Assembly (NCBI RefSeq): GCF_002014855.1
Contig: NZ_MUYV01000017.1
Span: 1 to 9,438 of the forward strand
Origin: Moraxella porci DSM 25326
GTDB taxonomy: Bacteria > Pseudomonadota > Gammaproteobacteria > Pseudomonadales > Moraxellaceae
Direction: 5' to 3'
Length of the DNA stretch: 9,438 nucleotides
A model generated the notes under the pieces. That model was not told where the DNA came from, searched no databases, and saw only the letters and a program-made list of their open reading frames with translations. The translations under genes and the position numbers were made by a program. Each line of letters opens with the position of its first letter. The first letter of the stretch is position 1. Positions 1 through 6,022 of this stretch are shown in pieces.

Positions 1-56
1 GCGGTCATCGCCAGTGCCAATGCTGAAGCAAAAAGTGTTTTTGGGATTGTATTCAT
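1..56 (-). CDS. Exported protein, N-terminal fragment only (signal peptide)
   Basis: Reading leftward from 56, 18 codons are visible: MNTIPKTLFASALALAMT, then the window ends. A lysine near the N-terminus followed by an Ala/Leu-rich hydrophobic run is a classic Sec signal peptide, so the product is probably periplasmic or in the outer membrane. Two ATG codons are adjacent (59 and 56). The AGGA of the upstream AAGGAA (62-67) lies 6 nt from the ATG at 56 and 3 nt from the one at 59, so 56 is preferred. The gene follows the adhesin in the same direction with only 82 bp between them. Genes placed just after trimeric adhesins sometimes encode assembly or OmpA-like partners, but nothing visible here identifies this one. 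Confidence 0.6.
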   Translation of the reverse strand, partial: MNTIPKTLFASALALAMT

Positions 57-90
57 CATTGTTCCTTATTTGGTCTCTAAAAATTTCCCG

Positions 91-125
91 AATAAACATC
101 CCACTTACGTAGCGGGATGTTTATT
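91..125 (-). terminator. Hairpin terminator after the adhesin gene
   Basis: A perfect 12-bp inverted repeat, AATAAACATCCC (91-102) and GGGATGTTTATT (114-125), encloses an 11-nt loop just past the adhesin stop codon. On the minus-strand transcript the 3' arm is U-rich (GGGAUGUUUAUU) and is followed shortly by a second U run (positions 85-78). This fits a factor-independent terminator for the adhesin. It stands only about 24 nt before the ribosome binding site of the next gene, so partial read-through or attenuation is possible. Confidence 0.7.
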
Positions 126-1246
126 ACTTGGTGTCAAATTACCAAAAATACCCCAAGCCTAAATTGGCTGAGTTTTCTTTCTGGGTGTTAGTCGCATATG
201 CGCCTCTAAATAGCCATTTGCCATTATCAGAAATCGAAGTGAAACCAATCGCTACACCCGTCTCACCTTCATACTGACCAAGCGCTGCAACAATACCCGA
301 CTGACCCTCACGGTAAGCTTGAGGCAAACCAGCCGCTGCCATCGCCGATGCCGATCCCGCCTTACGGTTGGCATTCAATTCATCAATGCGATTATAGGTA
401 TCGCCGAATCTTTGGTCCATATCTTTGGTTAATCGATATAGCTGATCGCCATTAATAACATCGCTTGAGCCTGCACTAATAGCACCTGGAGCGACATTGG
501 TAATGCGATTGCCGCCGTTGTTCAGACCGTCTTTAGTGATACTCACGGATTGACCATTGGTATTACCATTACTGATAGTGATACCGTCGTTATTTACTAC
601 AGTATCGCCAGTTGTTACGCTGTCAAGCTTCAGATCTTTTGCTAGGTTATAAGTGACATTGTTATCACCTGACGACTTTTCAATCACGATGTTGCCATCA
701 GTATTGTTCATGTCAACCGTCGCTCCAGATGTTACCAAACTGCCATTCTTGCCTTGGGCGGTTAGTGTAAAGCCTGAGTTATTAACAATCTTGACGATAT
801 CACCTGCATTGACCAACTTATCCGAATCTGCAGTAGAAGGCGCATCAACTCGACCATCCCCATCGGCATCTACCAATGTAGTGGTATTCACCTTGATCGC
901 CCCTGTCGCCTCATCTTTAGTTAGCGTTACACCATCAGTGTTAACTGATAAATCATACACATTAGCATTGTTTGCGTTTTGTGACACTGTGACTGTTACG
1001 GAGCGATCGTCAGATTTTACCTCTTCTTTAGACGCAGCAATACTGGTATTGATGTTAGCAATCGCATCATTCATCTGCTTAAGGTTCACAGCATCGGTAT
1101 CAGCCTTACCCGTAGCGACATTCGTAATAACTGTATTGCCAGCATTAATACCATCAACTGTTACACTTGGGCCATCTGCAATAACCAAACCATCTTTGTT
1201 CAGGCTGACATTGTCACCTACAGTGACGCCATCTTTATTCAAAACG

Positions 1247-1374
1247 GTATCGCCAGCAGTGACGCTGTCAACGTTCAGGGCTTTGGCGGTCGCCACGGTG
1301 TAAGTGGTGCTGCCGTCGGCATTGTCAGTCTTAGTCACTTCTACGTTCTCACCTGCCTCAACTTTGGTGGTGGC
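1247..1374. repeat. 128-bp exact direct repeat, copy 1
   Basis: Identical base for base to 1838-1965. The offset is 591 bp, exactly 197 codons, so the two copies lie in the same reading frame. It encodes the stalk segment TTKVEAGENVEVTKTDNADG and the residues after it, through ALNVDSVTAGDT. The perfect identity, beside diverged flanks, suggests recent duplication or gene conversion. Confidence 0.95.
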
Positions 1375-1837
1375 TGCGGCTTGTGCCTTTTTCAGCTGGC
1401 TGACATTCACCGCATCGGTATCCGCTTCGCCGGCTGCTACGTTGGTGATCTTGTCGCCGCCGACATCCAGACCGTCTGTTGTTGAAGTCAGAGTGGTGCT
1501 GTCACCGTTCACACCGCCGATGACAACGCTTTCGGTTGCCGTAATGCTCTTAAATTCCGGGCTTTCGGTCATGCTGATTTCAACTTGGCCGTCTGTTACC
1601 GTGGTTTTTAAGTTTTTGGTTGATGTATCGGTTGCATTACCTGCAACAATCGCAAAGGTCTCGCCCAGTTTGCGGTTGGTTGAGCCGCTGTCACCTGTAA
1701 AGGTCAACGGTTTAAACGCTTGTTCCGCAGTTTGGTTGATTGCTTCGTTGATGTTGTTAACGGTGTTGCCGTTTACGGTAATGGTATCGCCTGTTACGGT
1801 GATATCGCCTACGGTCAGACCGTCGTTGTTAATCACA

Positions 1838-1965
1838 GTATCGCCAGCAGTGACGCTGTCAACGTTCAGGGCTTTGGCGGTCGCCACGGTGTAAGTGGTG
1901 CTGCCGTCGGCATTGTCAGTCTTAGTCACTTCTACGTTCTCACCTGCCTCAACTTTGGTGGTGGC
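1838..1965. repeat. 128-bp exact direct repeat, copy 2
   Basis: Second copy of the adhesin stalk repeat; identity to copy 1 stops at 1966 on one side and 1837 on the other. Crossing over between the copies would remove 197 codons while keeping the frame, giving a shorter adhesin stalk. Confidence 0.95.
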
Positions 1966-3347
1966 CGCAGCAATCGCCTCATGAATGGTATTTTTACCGG
2001 TATTGCCGATATCGGTATAGGTAATGCTGCCGTCTGCATTCAAAGTGGCATTGCCACCGAAGTTTTCTACCACGGTTTTGGCCACATTGCCCAGTTTGAC
2101 ATTGGTTGCATACAACTGGCTGCCGTTGATGGCATCAGTTGAAGTCGCTGAAATCAGACCGGCGGCAACGTTTTGGATACGGCGCTCTTTGTTGACATCC
2201 CCCACGGATACGACACCCACAGAGGTCTTACCGGCAAAATCACCGTAAGTCAGTGTACCACCCACAGTTACCGGCTCGGTAACCGCACCGATGCCGTCTG
2301 TAGAAGCGCCTTTTGCTGTGTAAGCAGCTTCTTTACCTAGGAATACAGAATTATCCGCTGTCTTGGTCACAGAGCTACCCATCACAAATGTATCATTGGT
2401 GGCGATGGTGTTATTGTTACCCACACTGTATGAGCCTGTGCCGCTGATGGTGGTCGGATCACCGAATGCACCTGAGTTGGCACCGGTTACGGTATTGCCG
2501 GTACCGATAGAGATAGACTGCTCGCCAGAAGCTACTGCACCTCGACCGATGGCAATTGCCTGCTCACCAGAGCTTTCAGCTCCCGAACCAATTGCAGTAG
2601 AACGTAGACCCGACGCACTTGCACTCCCACCCAAAGCAATCGTGTTATCGTTCGTTGCTGCGGCACTATTACCAATCGCAATAGAATTGTAGGTAGTGCT
2701 GCCATCGGTATTTTTGCCTGCCAAAGTACTATTACCAATGGCAATACCGGTCACTACATTTCCCTTCTTCTCACTGTGTGCATAGTTACCAATAAAGACG
2801 CTACGATCACTAGTGATTTCTTCACCGGCATGACTACCGATGATAATAGATCGGTCAGATGAACCATTTGCACCCGCCAAATGTCCGCCAAAGAAGTTGT
2901 TATCACCAGTTGTACCTGAACCAGTTAGGTTGCCAATCGCTACGTTACCGTCGCCAGATAGACTTCTACCCGCACCAGCGCCAATCATGGTATTAGCACC
3001 AGCACCAAAGCCTCCAAATTTCGCATTTCTGCCATCATTGGACGATACAGCCTCGCCAGCACCACTACCGATCGCAATATTTTTTACAGAACGGGTATCG
3101 GAAATATTTTTACCGGCATCCTGACCAATTGCAACCGTGCCATAAGCCACAGTACCCTCACCGGCTTGCTTACCGATCAATACGCTCGGATGCCGTCCGC
3201 CATCAACCACCCCCTCTTGCACCAATTGCTGAGCATCGGTCAATGCACCGGCACGATATCCAACTGCCACACTGTAGTCTTTCTTCGAGTTTTGACCTGC
3301 CTCTGAGCCGATATTTACATTATAGATGTTCCAGTTATCGGCGGTGC

Positions 3348-3833
3348 CTACACCAGCAGCTTCACCGATTGAGATGTTGCGACCGCCTTCAGCCACTGCA
3401 CCATAACCGATTGCAATGTTGGCACGCTTACCAACGACAGCACGATATACTGGATTATTGTTTTGTTGGTTTTTGCAAAATAATCACGCAGCTCTTGTTC
3501 GCTAGTGAATTTTTGCTTAGTAGCAGGATTAATCAGATTTGCCCAGTTGCTGAAGTTATTCTCCGCACCGGCTTTGGTATTTGCGCCAATAGCGATGGAT
3601 TCTTCAGTCACGGCGGCGGCATTATCACCAACCGCAACAGCCGATGTTGCAGCTGTCGCATTATCCCCCTCCTCTGCAACAGCTGCCTGAGCCACAGAAG
3701 AGATAGCCAAAGTGGCTGCTACCAAGCCGCTACCGACTGTTTTGGCACTTTTGCCATGCGCTTTAGCAAATTCGGCAACTGCCGTCCAAGTTTGGGTTGC
3801 TCTATTAAAAATCACTCGATATACCTTGTTCAT
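3348..3833 (-). CDS. Adhesin N-terminal frame: ESPR signal peptide and head start
   Basis: This is what a ribosome would make from the adhesin start: 161 aa ending at 3348. The start is ATG at 3833, preceded by AAGGAA (3838-3843) at 4 nt. Residues 1-29 are an extended signal peptide region (ESPR), opening MNKVYRVIFNRATQTWTAVA, as found in type V autotransporters of gamma- and beta-proteobacteria. A hydrophobic core (about residues 32-47) and a likely cleavage after SVAQA (about residue 50) follow. The first head repeat (ESIAIGANTKAGAENN) and a linker (FTSEQELRDYFAKTNK) come next. After about residue 124 the reading turns into a hydrophobic out-of-frame tail. The correct continuation, NNNPVYRAVVGKRANIAIG, lies in the neighbouring frame. 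The true protein is the fused one described in the whole-gene entry. Confidence 0.85.
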   Translation of the reverse strand: MNKVYRVIFNRATQTWTAVAEFAKAHGKSAKTVGSGLVAATLAISSVAQAAVAEEGDNATAATSAVAVGDNAAAVTEESIAIGANTKAGAENNFSNWANLINPATKQKFTSEQELRDYFAKTNKTIIQYIVLSLVSVPTLQSVMVQWLKAVATSQSVKLLV

Positions 3834-3885
3834 AAGATTCCTTACTATTAACAATCTACAAATAATTTTTCAATTCAGGCTAAAT

Positions 3886-3916
3886 ATATAAGATTCAATC
3901 ATTTATTTTGAATCAA
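3886..3916 (-). promoter_or_regulatory. Possible adhesin promoter with dyad in a 19-bp spacer
   Basis: On the minus strand, TTGATT (3916-3911) and TTATAT (3891-3886) lie 19 bp apart, which would give a 5' leader of about 45 nt before the ATG at 3833. A 7-bp inverted repeat, GATTCAA (3892-3898) and TTGAATC (3908-3914), fills the spacer and overlaps the -35. Both boxes are weak matches to the sigma-70 consensus, so this is a candidate only. Confidence 0.35.
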
Positions 3917-4152
3917 ATATACTCATCATAATAACTTAAATCCACAAAAAAGATATAAGTTACGAAACATTATATCAATACTACTATATGATTTACAATA
4001 TGTATCACAATTATGTATTTGCATGTATTTTTGTAATATATGTTTGTTTTTCAATACTTTATAGCTACATTCATACCAAAAATTTTACATAAAAATATAA
4101 TTTTTAACAAATATTTACAAATTGGAAATATTTTATTAATATTAATAGTATT
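3917..4152. other. AT-rich intergenic DNA, no gene seen
   Basis: Very AT-rich sequence between the adhesin control region and the insertion-sequence relics. I see no open frame with a ribosome binding site, no RNA gene and no long repeat. It may hold upstream promoter elements (UP or curved DNA) for the adhesin. Confidence 0.6.
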
Positions 4153-4194
4153 ATGAGAATACAACAAAGAATACCCATCGATTCTGAGATATTG

Positions 4195-4227
4195 GCTTAC
4201 ATCATTAGATTTATCCAGGACAGCCCC
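4195..4227. mobile_element. Relic terminus of an IS1595-type insertion sequence
   Basis: Read on the minus strand from 4227, the sequence begins GGGGCTGTCCTGGATAA. It resembles GGGGCTGTACTAGAATAA at 9301, which is the end of an identifiable IS1595-family element: eight identical outer bases, then near-identical positions allowing one gap. The element would have lain to the left of 4227. No transposase coding sequence is recognisable there, so only the end seems to remain. Confidence 0.45.
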
Positions 4228-4250
4228 TAATTTTTTGTACTACATCCATA

Positions 4251-4552
4251 ATGGAGAATTCGAACGTAGGTTTTGCCGGAATAATCGCTTCGAATAAATC
4301 TGTTGACGTTCTTGAACTTGGTGCAATGTACAGCTATACCAAGTATAAAAAACACAAGCTAGATTGGTATTGCCATGAGCATAGACTCAAAACAGATTCT
4401 AGGTTGTATGCGGCAGACGAGATACCAAAATCTTTAAAAGACCATGTAGCCAACCAAACATTGATAATATCAATCCGTTTTGTAATGATTATTGGCAATT
4501 CTACCAAGAAGTTATTCCAACTCTTTTTCCTACCTTTAACACTAGTGTTTTT
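4251..4552 (+). pseudogene. Decayed IS1-like transposase fragment
   Basis: Two frames together recall the catalytic part of IS1-family transposases. The frame from 4251 contains SVDVLELGAMYSYTKYKKHK, which resembles the usual V.E.DEMYSYv..KK.k block around the first catalytic aspartate, but here the expected Asp-Glu reads Gly-Ala. In another frame, 4457-4519 reads NINPFCNDYWQFYQEVIP, which resembles the (C)TDYW.aY.evIP block around the second catalytic aspartate. The two blocks are in different frames, the conserved HxxxR..HxLARxxR-like C-terminal part is missing, and no terminal repeats were found. The family call rests on remembered motifs and not on a search. The remnant cannot encode an active enzyme. 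Confidence 0.5.
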
Positions 4553-4625
4553 TTATTGAGCGATCTAATGGGATTGGAATGCACGGTTACGCGAGGAGTG
4601 TAATAAATTGTCTGGTCATTTAGAA

Positions 4626-4697
4626 TGGAATATGGAATATGGAATATTTACACAATTTTTACTCCCCTTGAACGATCCAATCTTTTTCCTTGAACGA
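4626..4697. repeat. Short repeats: 7-bp x3 and a 10-bp pair
   Basis: TGGAATA is repeated three times without a gap (4626-4646). Twenty bases further on, CCTTGAACGA occurs twice (4666-4675 and 4688-4697), with starts 22 bp apart, about two helical turns. They lie in non-coding DNA upstream of the origin-like cluster. The function is unknown and they may be decay debris. Confidence 0.5.
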
Positions 4698-5029
4698 CGA
4701 TAGAAGAATTTTTCAAACAATAAGGAAAATTGACATAAAAAATCAATCGTAAATATCCAAATTCCCGCCGCTCATCACAATTTTTGACTACAAAGCTTTT
4801 AATTATTTATAGCCAATCTATAAATCAGCACATTTTTTGTCTTCATTTACAAAAAATTTTGCAAAATTTATTTGGTTGCCTTTGTGTAGATTTTTTTGAA
4901 GTGATGACATTGATAATAGTTTTTACCTCTCCTCTAATACTCTTAAATTGGTTTATAAGACAAGTATATCAAATAGTTTGTTTATAAATATATTAAATTA
5001 TCATATTAATATTTATGACAAAAAATGCT
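4698..5029. other. AT-rich non-coding stretch with a 16-bp palindrome
   Basis: No convincing gene. The one open frame (67 codons from a TTG at 4784) lacks a ribosome binding site and gives a low-complexity hydrophobic translation. The visible feature is a perfect 16-bp palindrome, AAATTTTGCAAAATTT (4854-4869). The extreme AT content would make the stretch easy to melt, which would suit a site next to a replication origin. Confidence 0.5.
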
Positions 5030-5042
5030 GTTAACCTATTGA
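5030..5042. repeat. 13-bp direct repeat, left copy
   Basis: GTTAACCTATTGA, identical to 7947-7959 in the same orientation and 2917 bp away. The pair brackets the repeat cluster, the small regulator, the helicase gene and the 3' palindrome. It could be the residue of an integration or duplication event, or chance in AT-rich DNA. Confidence 0.5.
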
Positions 5043-5064
5043 AAAAATTTATTTATTTTATTTC

Positions 5065-5101
5065 CGAAACATGGAAAGAAAAAAAAATTTTCCATGTTTC
5101 G
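5065..5101. repeat. 13-bp inverted repeat (AACATGGAAA dyad, left)
   Basis: CGAAACATGGAAA (5065-5077) and its exact complement TTTCCATGTTTCG (5089-5101) are separated by an A-rich 11-nt spacer. The core AACATGGAAA recurs as a second dyad at 5217-5248. It is a probable protein-binding dyad or cruciform. Without a T run it does not look like a terminator. Confidence 0.85.
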
Positions 5102-5129
5102 ATTGTCGAATTGAGTAAATTTTCGCTTA

Positions 5130-5173
5130 TTATATGCCTCTTATATGCCTCTTATATGCCTCTTATATGCCTC
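5130..5173. repeat. Four tandem 11-bp repeats (iteron-like)
   Basis: TTATATGCCTC is repeated four times exactly at 5130-5140, 5141-5151, 5152-5162 and 5163-5173. An inverted partial copy, GCATATAA (5178-5185), closes the array. The 11-bp period places every copy on the same face of the helix, as expected for cooperative binding by an initiator or repressor. The array lies between the two AACATGGAAA dyads, and about 380 bp upstream of the small regulator gene. Confidence 0.9.
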
Positions 5174-5216
5174 TTAAGCATATAATATGATCAAAAAAAA
5201 GCACTTACCCCTATTT

Positions 5217-5248
5217 AACATGGAAAACAAATGTTCACTTTCCATGTT
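5217..5248. repeat. 10-bp inverted repeat (AACATGGAAA dyad, right)
   Basis: AACATGGAAA (5217-5226) and TTTCCATGTT (5239-5248) face each other across 12 nt. The sequence matches the core of the 5065-5101 dyad, giving four copies of the element symmetrically placed around the 11-bp tandem array. Confidence 0.85.
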
Positions 5249-5250
5249 TG

Positions 5251-5433
5251 AATTTGCACACTATTTCTATATTGGTCTGCAAAACGATCTTAGCGCCCCA
5301 CTTCGCATACCCCTCCAATACAAAAAATTATCAGGCATAAAAAATCATGATCTTTCCAGCAATTGATATTTTTTAATAGTTAAATAATATTTAATAATAT
5401 ACCAAAATATCCTATACTTCTATTCTCAGGGTA
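5251..5433. other. Non-coding spacer before the regulator promoter
   Basis: No gene recognised. The stretch contains a slightly GC-richer patch (about 5280-5325) and an ATCATGAT palindrome (5344-5351) that recurs inside the palindrome at 5456-5467. The second copy suggests a possible upstream operator. Confidence 0.4.
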
Positions 5434-5467
5434 TTGACTTAAGAAAAATGAGAAAATATCATGATAT
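5434..5467 (+). promoter_or_regulatory. Promoter with palindromic operator for the regulator operon
   Basis: TTGACT (5434-5439) and TATCAT (5457-5462) are spaced by exactly 17 bp, a good sigma-70 match. A perfect 12-bp palindrome, ATATCATGATAT (5456-5467), covers the -10 box. ATTGAC (5433-5438) and GTCAAT (5469-5474) also form an outer inverted repeat. A protein bound to the palindrome would block RNA polymerase; the encoded AlpA-like protein is an obvious candidate for autoregulation. The transcript would have a leader of roughly 80 nt before the ATG at 5552. Confidence 0.6.
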
Positions 5468-5551
5468 AGTCAATTTTATGGATTGTATGCCAATATTTTA
5501 CCATATATTGATTAAAAGCTCATTTTACTCTTGTCCAAAAGGAGGACGAAC

Positions 5552-5782
5552 ATGACCATCAACTTGTCCAATTTGCATCATGAAAATAAATCTATGCAAT
5601 TAAGAATTACTCAAAAAATTGCTTGTGAAATTTTATGTGTAAGCTATAAAGGCTTACAACTTTTGCGTGAACAAGATGATAGCTTTCCAAAGCCCTATAA
5701 ATCTGGCACAAGTCGCCAGGCGGCCGTTTACTATGATTACAACGAAATAGTGCAATGGCATAAAAATCAATTAAAAAAATAA
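5552..5782 (+). CDS. AlpA-like winged-helix DNA-binding protein (76 aa)
   Basis: Small DNA-binding regulator of the AlpA/excisionase (MerR-like fold) type. Residues about 19-40 (ITQKIACEILCVSYKGLQLL) fit the helix-turn-helix, with the alternating A..L.VS pattern of the family. FPKPYKSG (45-52) followed by VYYDYNEIVQWHKNQ (59-73) matches the AlpA wing and C-terminal helix pattern FPkP...g...y...eV..W. Proteins of this kind control integrase, excision or replication genes in prophages and satellites. The ATG at 5552 is chosen because AAGGAGG (5539-5545) stands 6 nt before it; an in-frame TTG at 5531 lies upstream of that ribosome binding site. The gene is first in a plus-strand unit with the DUF927 ATPase and is driven by the promoter at 5434. 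The exact target is unknown; the palindromes at 5456 and 5344 are candidates. Confidence 0.8.
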   Translation: MTINLSNLHHENKSMQLRITQKIACEILCVSYKGLQLLREQDDSFPKPYKSGTSRQAAVYYDYNEIVQWHKNQLKK

Positions 5783-5798
5783 AACGGGGAGTCTAACA

Positions 5799-5882
5799 AT
5801 GATGTCGCACAGACCACGCAATCCACCAATTGAATCAACTCTGGCTTTACATCAGTTCCTGCCACAACTTGATAATCAATAA
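5799..5882 (+). CDS. Possible 27-aa small ORF between regulator and helicase
   Basis: GGGGAG (5786-5791) precedes paired ATG codons at 5799 and 5802 with 7-nt spacing to the first. The frame encodes MMSHRPRNPPIESTLALHQF and seven more residues, then TAA TGA. The same frame stays open past these stops to a TAG at about 5982, reading GLSANRKNLQLLRLLLDNIT and onward. It may therefore be the remnant of a gene of about 60 codons, or two unrelated stretches. No family is recognised. It begins 16 bp after the regulator stop, so it would be cotranscribed. Confidence 0.35.
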   Translation: MMSHRPRNPPIESTLALHQFLPQLDNQ

Positions 5883-5982
5883 TGAGGACTCTCTGCCAAC
5901 CGCAAGAACTTACAATTACTTCGCCTCCTATTAGATAACATCACATCAAACATCAGTTTTTGCAAGGTATGTTTACATATCT

Positions 5983-6022
5983 AGGAGGCTTATTGCTCAA
6001 AAAAAATAGGCAAATAACATGA
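5983..6022 (+). promoter_or_regulatory. Strong Shine-Dalgarno with mini-leader overlapping helicase start
   Basis: AGGAGG (5983-5988) is the best ribosome binding site in the area but lies 30 nt before the helicase ATG (6019), too far to serve it directly. A TAG at about 6007 closes the helicase frame between them. After 4 nt comes TTG (5993), which opens a 9-codon frame running through an A8 tract (5999-6006) and ending in a TGA that overlaps the helicase ATG as ATGA. This layout fits translational coupling. The helicase ATG itself has only a weak AGG at 8 nt. Coupling is inferred. Confidence 0.4.

Larger units (their letters stand above)
139..3833 (-). pseudogene. Trimeric autotransporter adhesin (YadA/Hia type), frameshifted
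   Basis: Surface adhesin that would trimerise and export its passenger through a C-terminal barrel (type Vc secretion). If the frameshift were repaired, the product would be about 1231 aa. The body frame is open from just after a TGA near 3485 down to the TAA at 139. It shows a left-handed beta-roll head with many SxAIGxxA-type repeats (about 3400-2340). It also has neck motifs of the form NVAAG..ST/D-A-(I/V)N-x-SQL at about 2113-2173, 1383-1445, 1060-1125 and 437-502, separated by stalk repeats with VTxGDTVxNxDG units. The C-terminal anchor (about 139-365) begins near AGSASAMAAAGLPQAY and ends in GLGYFW, with the usual terminal aromatic residue. The frames are broken near 3461-3474, where one extra A in the coding-strand A4 or A5 tract would rejoin them. 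The body alone has no signal peptide and cannot be exported, so the gene is probably off in this sequence, unless the break is a sequencing error or a reversible slip. Confidence 0.9.
5065..5248. other. Candidate replication origin or control locus
   Basis: Tandem 11-bp repeats, two flanking dyads that share one core, A-tracts and AT-rich surroundings are packed into 184 bp. The next genes encode an AlpA-like DNA-binding protein and a DUF927 helicase-like ATPase. Iterons beside AT-rich DNA are the usual design of plasmid and satellite origins. Satellite origins often lie close to their replication ATPase gene. An alternative is an operator array for the downstream promoter, but that promoter lies about 190 bp away with its own palindrome. 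The origin role is inferred. Confidence 0.5.

Noticed and set aside
132..137. Perfect TTGACA on the minus strand as -35 for the gene at 1-56
   Set aside because: No acceptable -10 at 16-18 bp; the expected position falls inside the terminator hairpin.
653..3851. Several long plus-strand open frames opposite the adhesin
   Set aside because: They are low-complexity antisense shadows of the repetitive adhesin, without ribosome binding sites or recognisable domains.
4784..4987. 67-codon plus-strand frame from a TTG
   Set aside because: No ribosome binding site, AT-driven hydrophobic composition, no family resemblance.
5119..5147. XerCD dif-like site near the tandem repeats
   Set aside because: One half-site is loosely similar (TTTTCGCTTAT) but the partner half-site and spacing do not match; likewise ATTTAACATGG at 5214 has no partner.
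5130..5173. CRISPR array
   Set aside because: The repeats are 11 bp and contiguous with no spacers, and no cas gene is present.
5822..5831. Second copy of the att-like sequence (TCCACCAATT also at 8207-8216)
   Set aside because: Only 10 bp match, it lies inside the operon within a small frame, and there is no terminator or inverted repeat around it.
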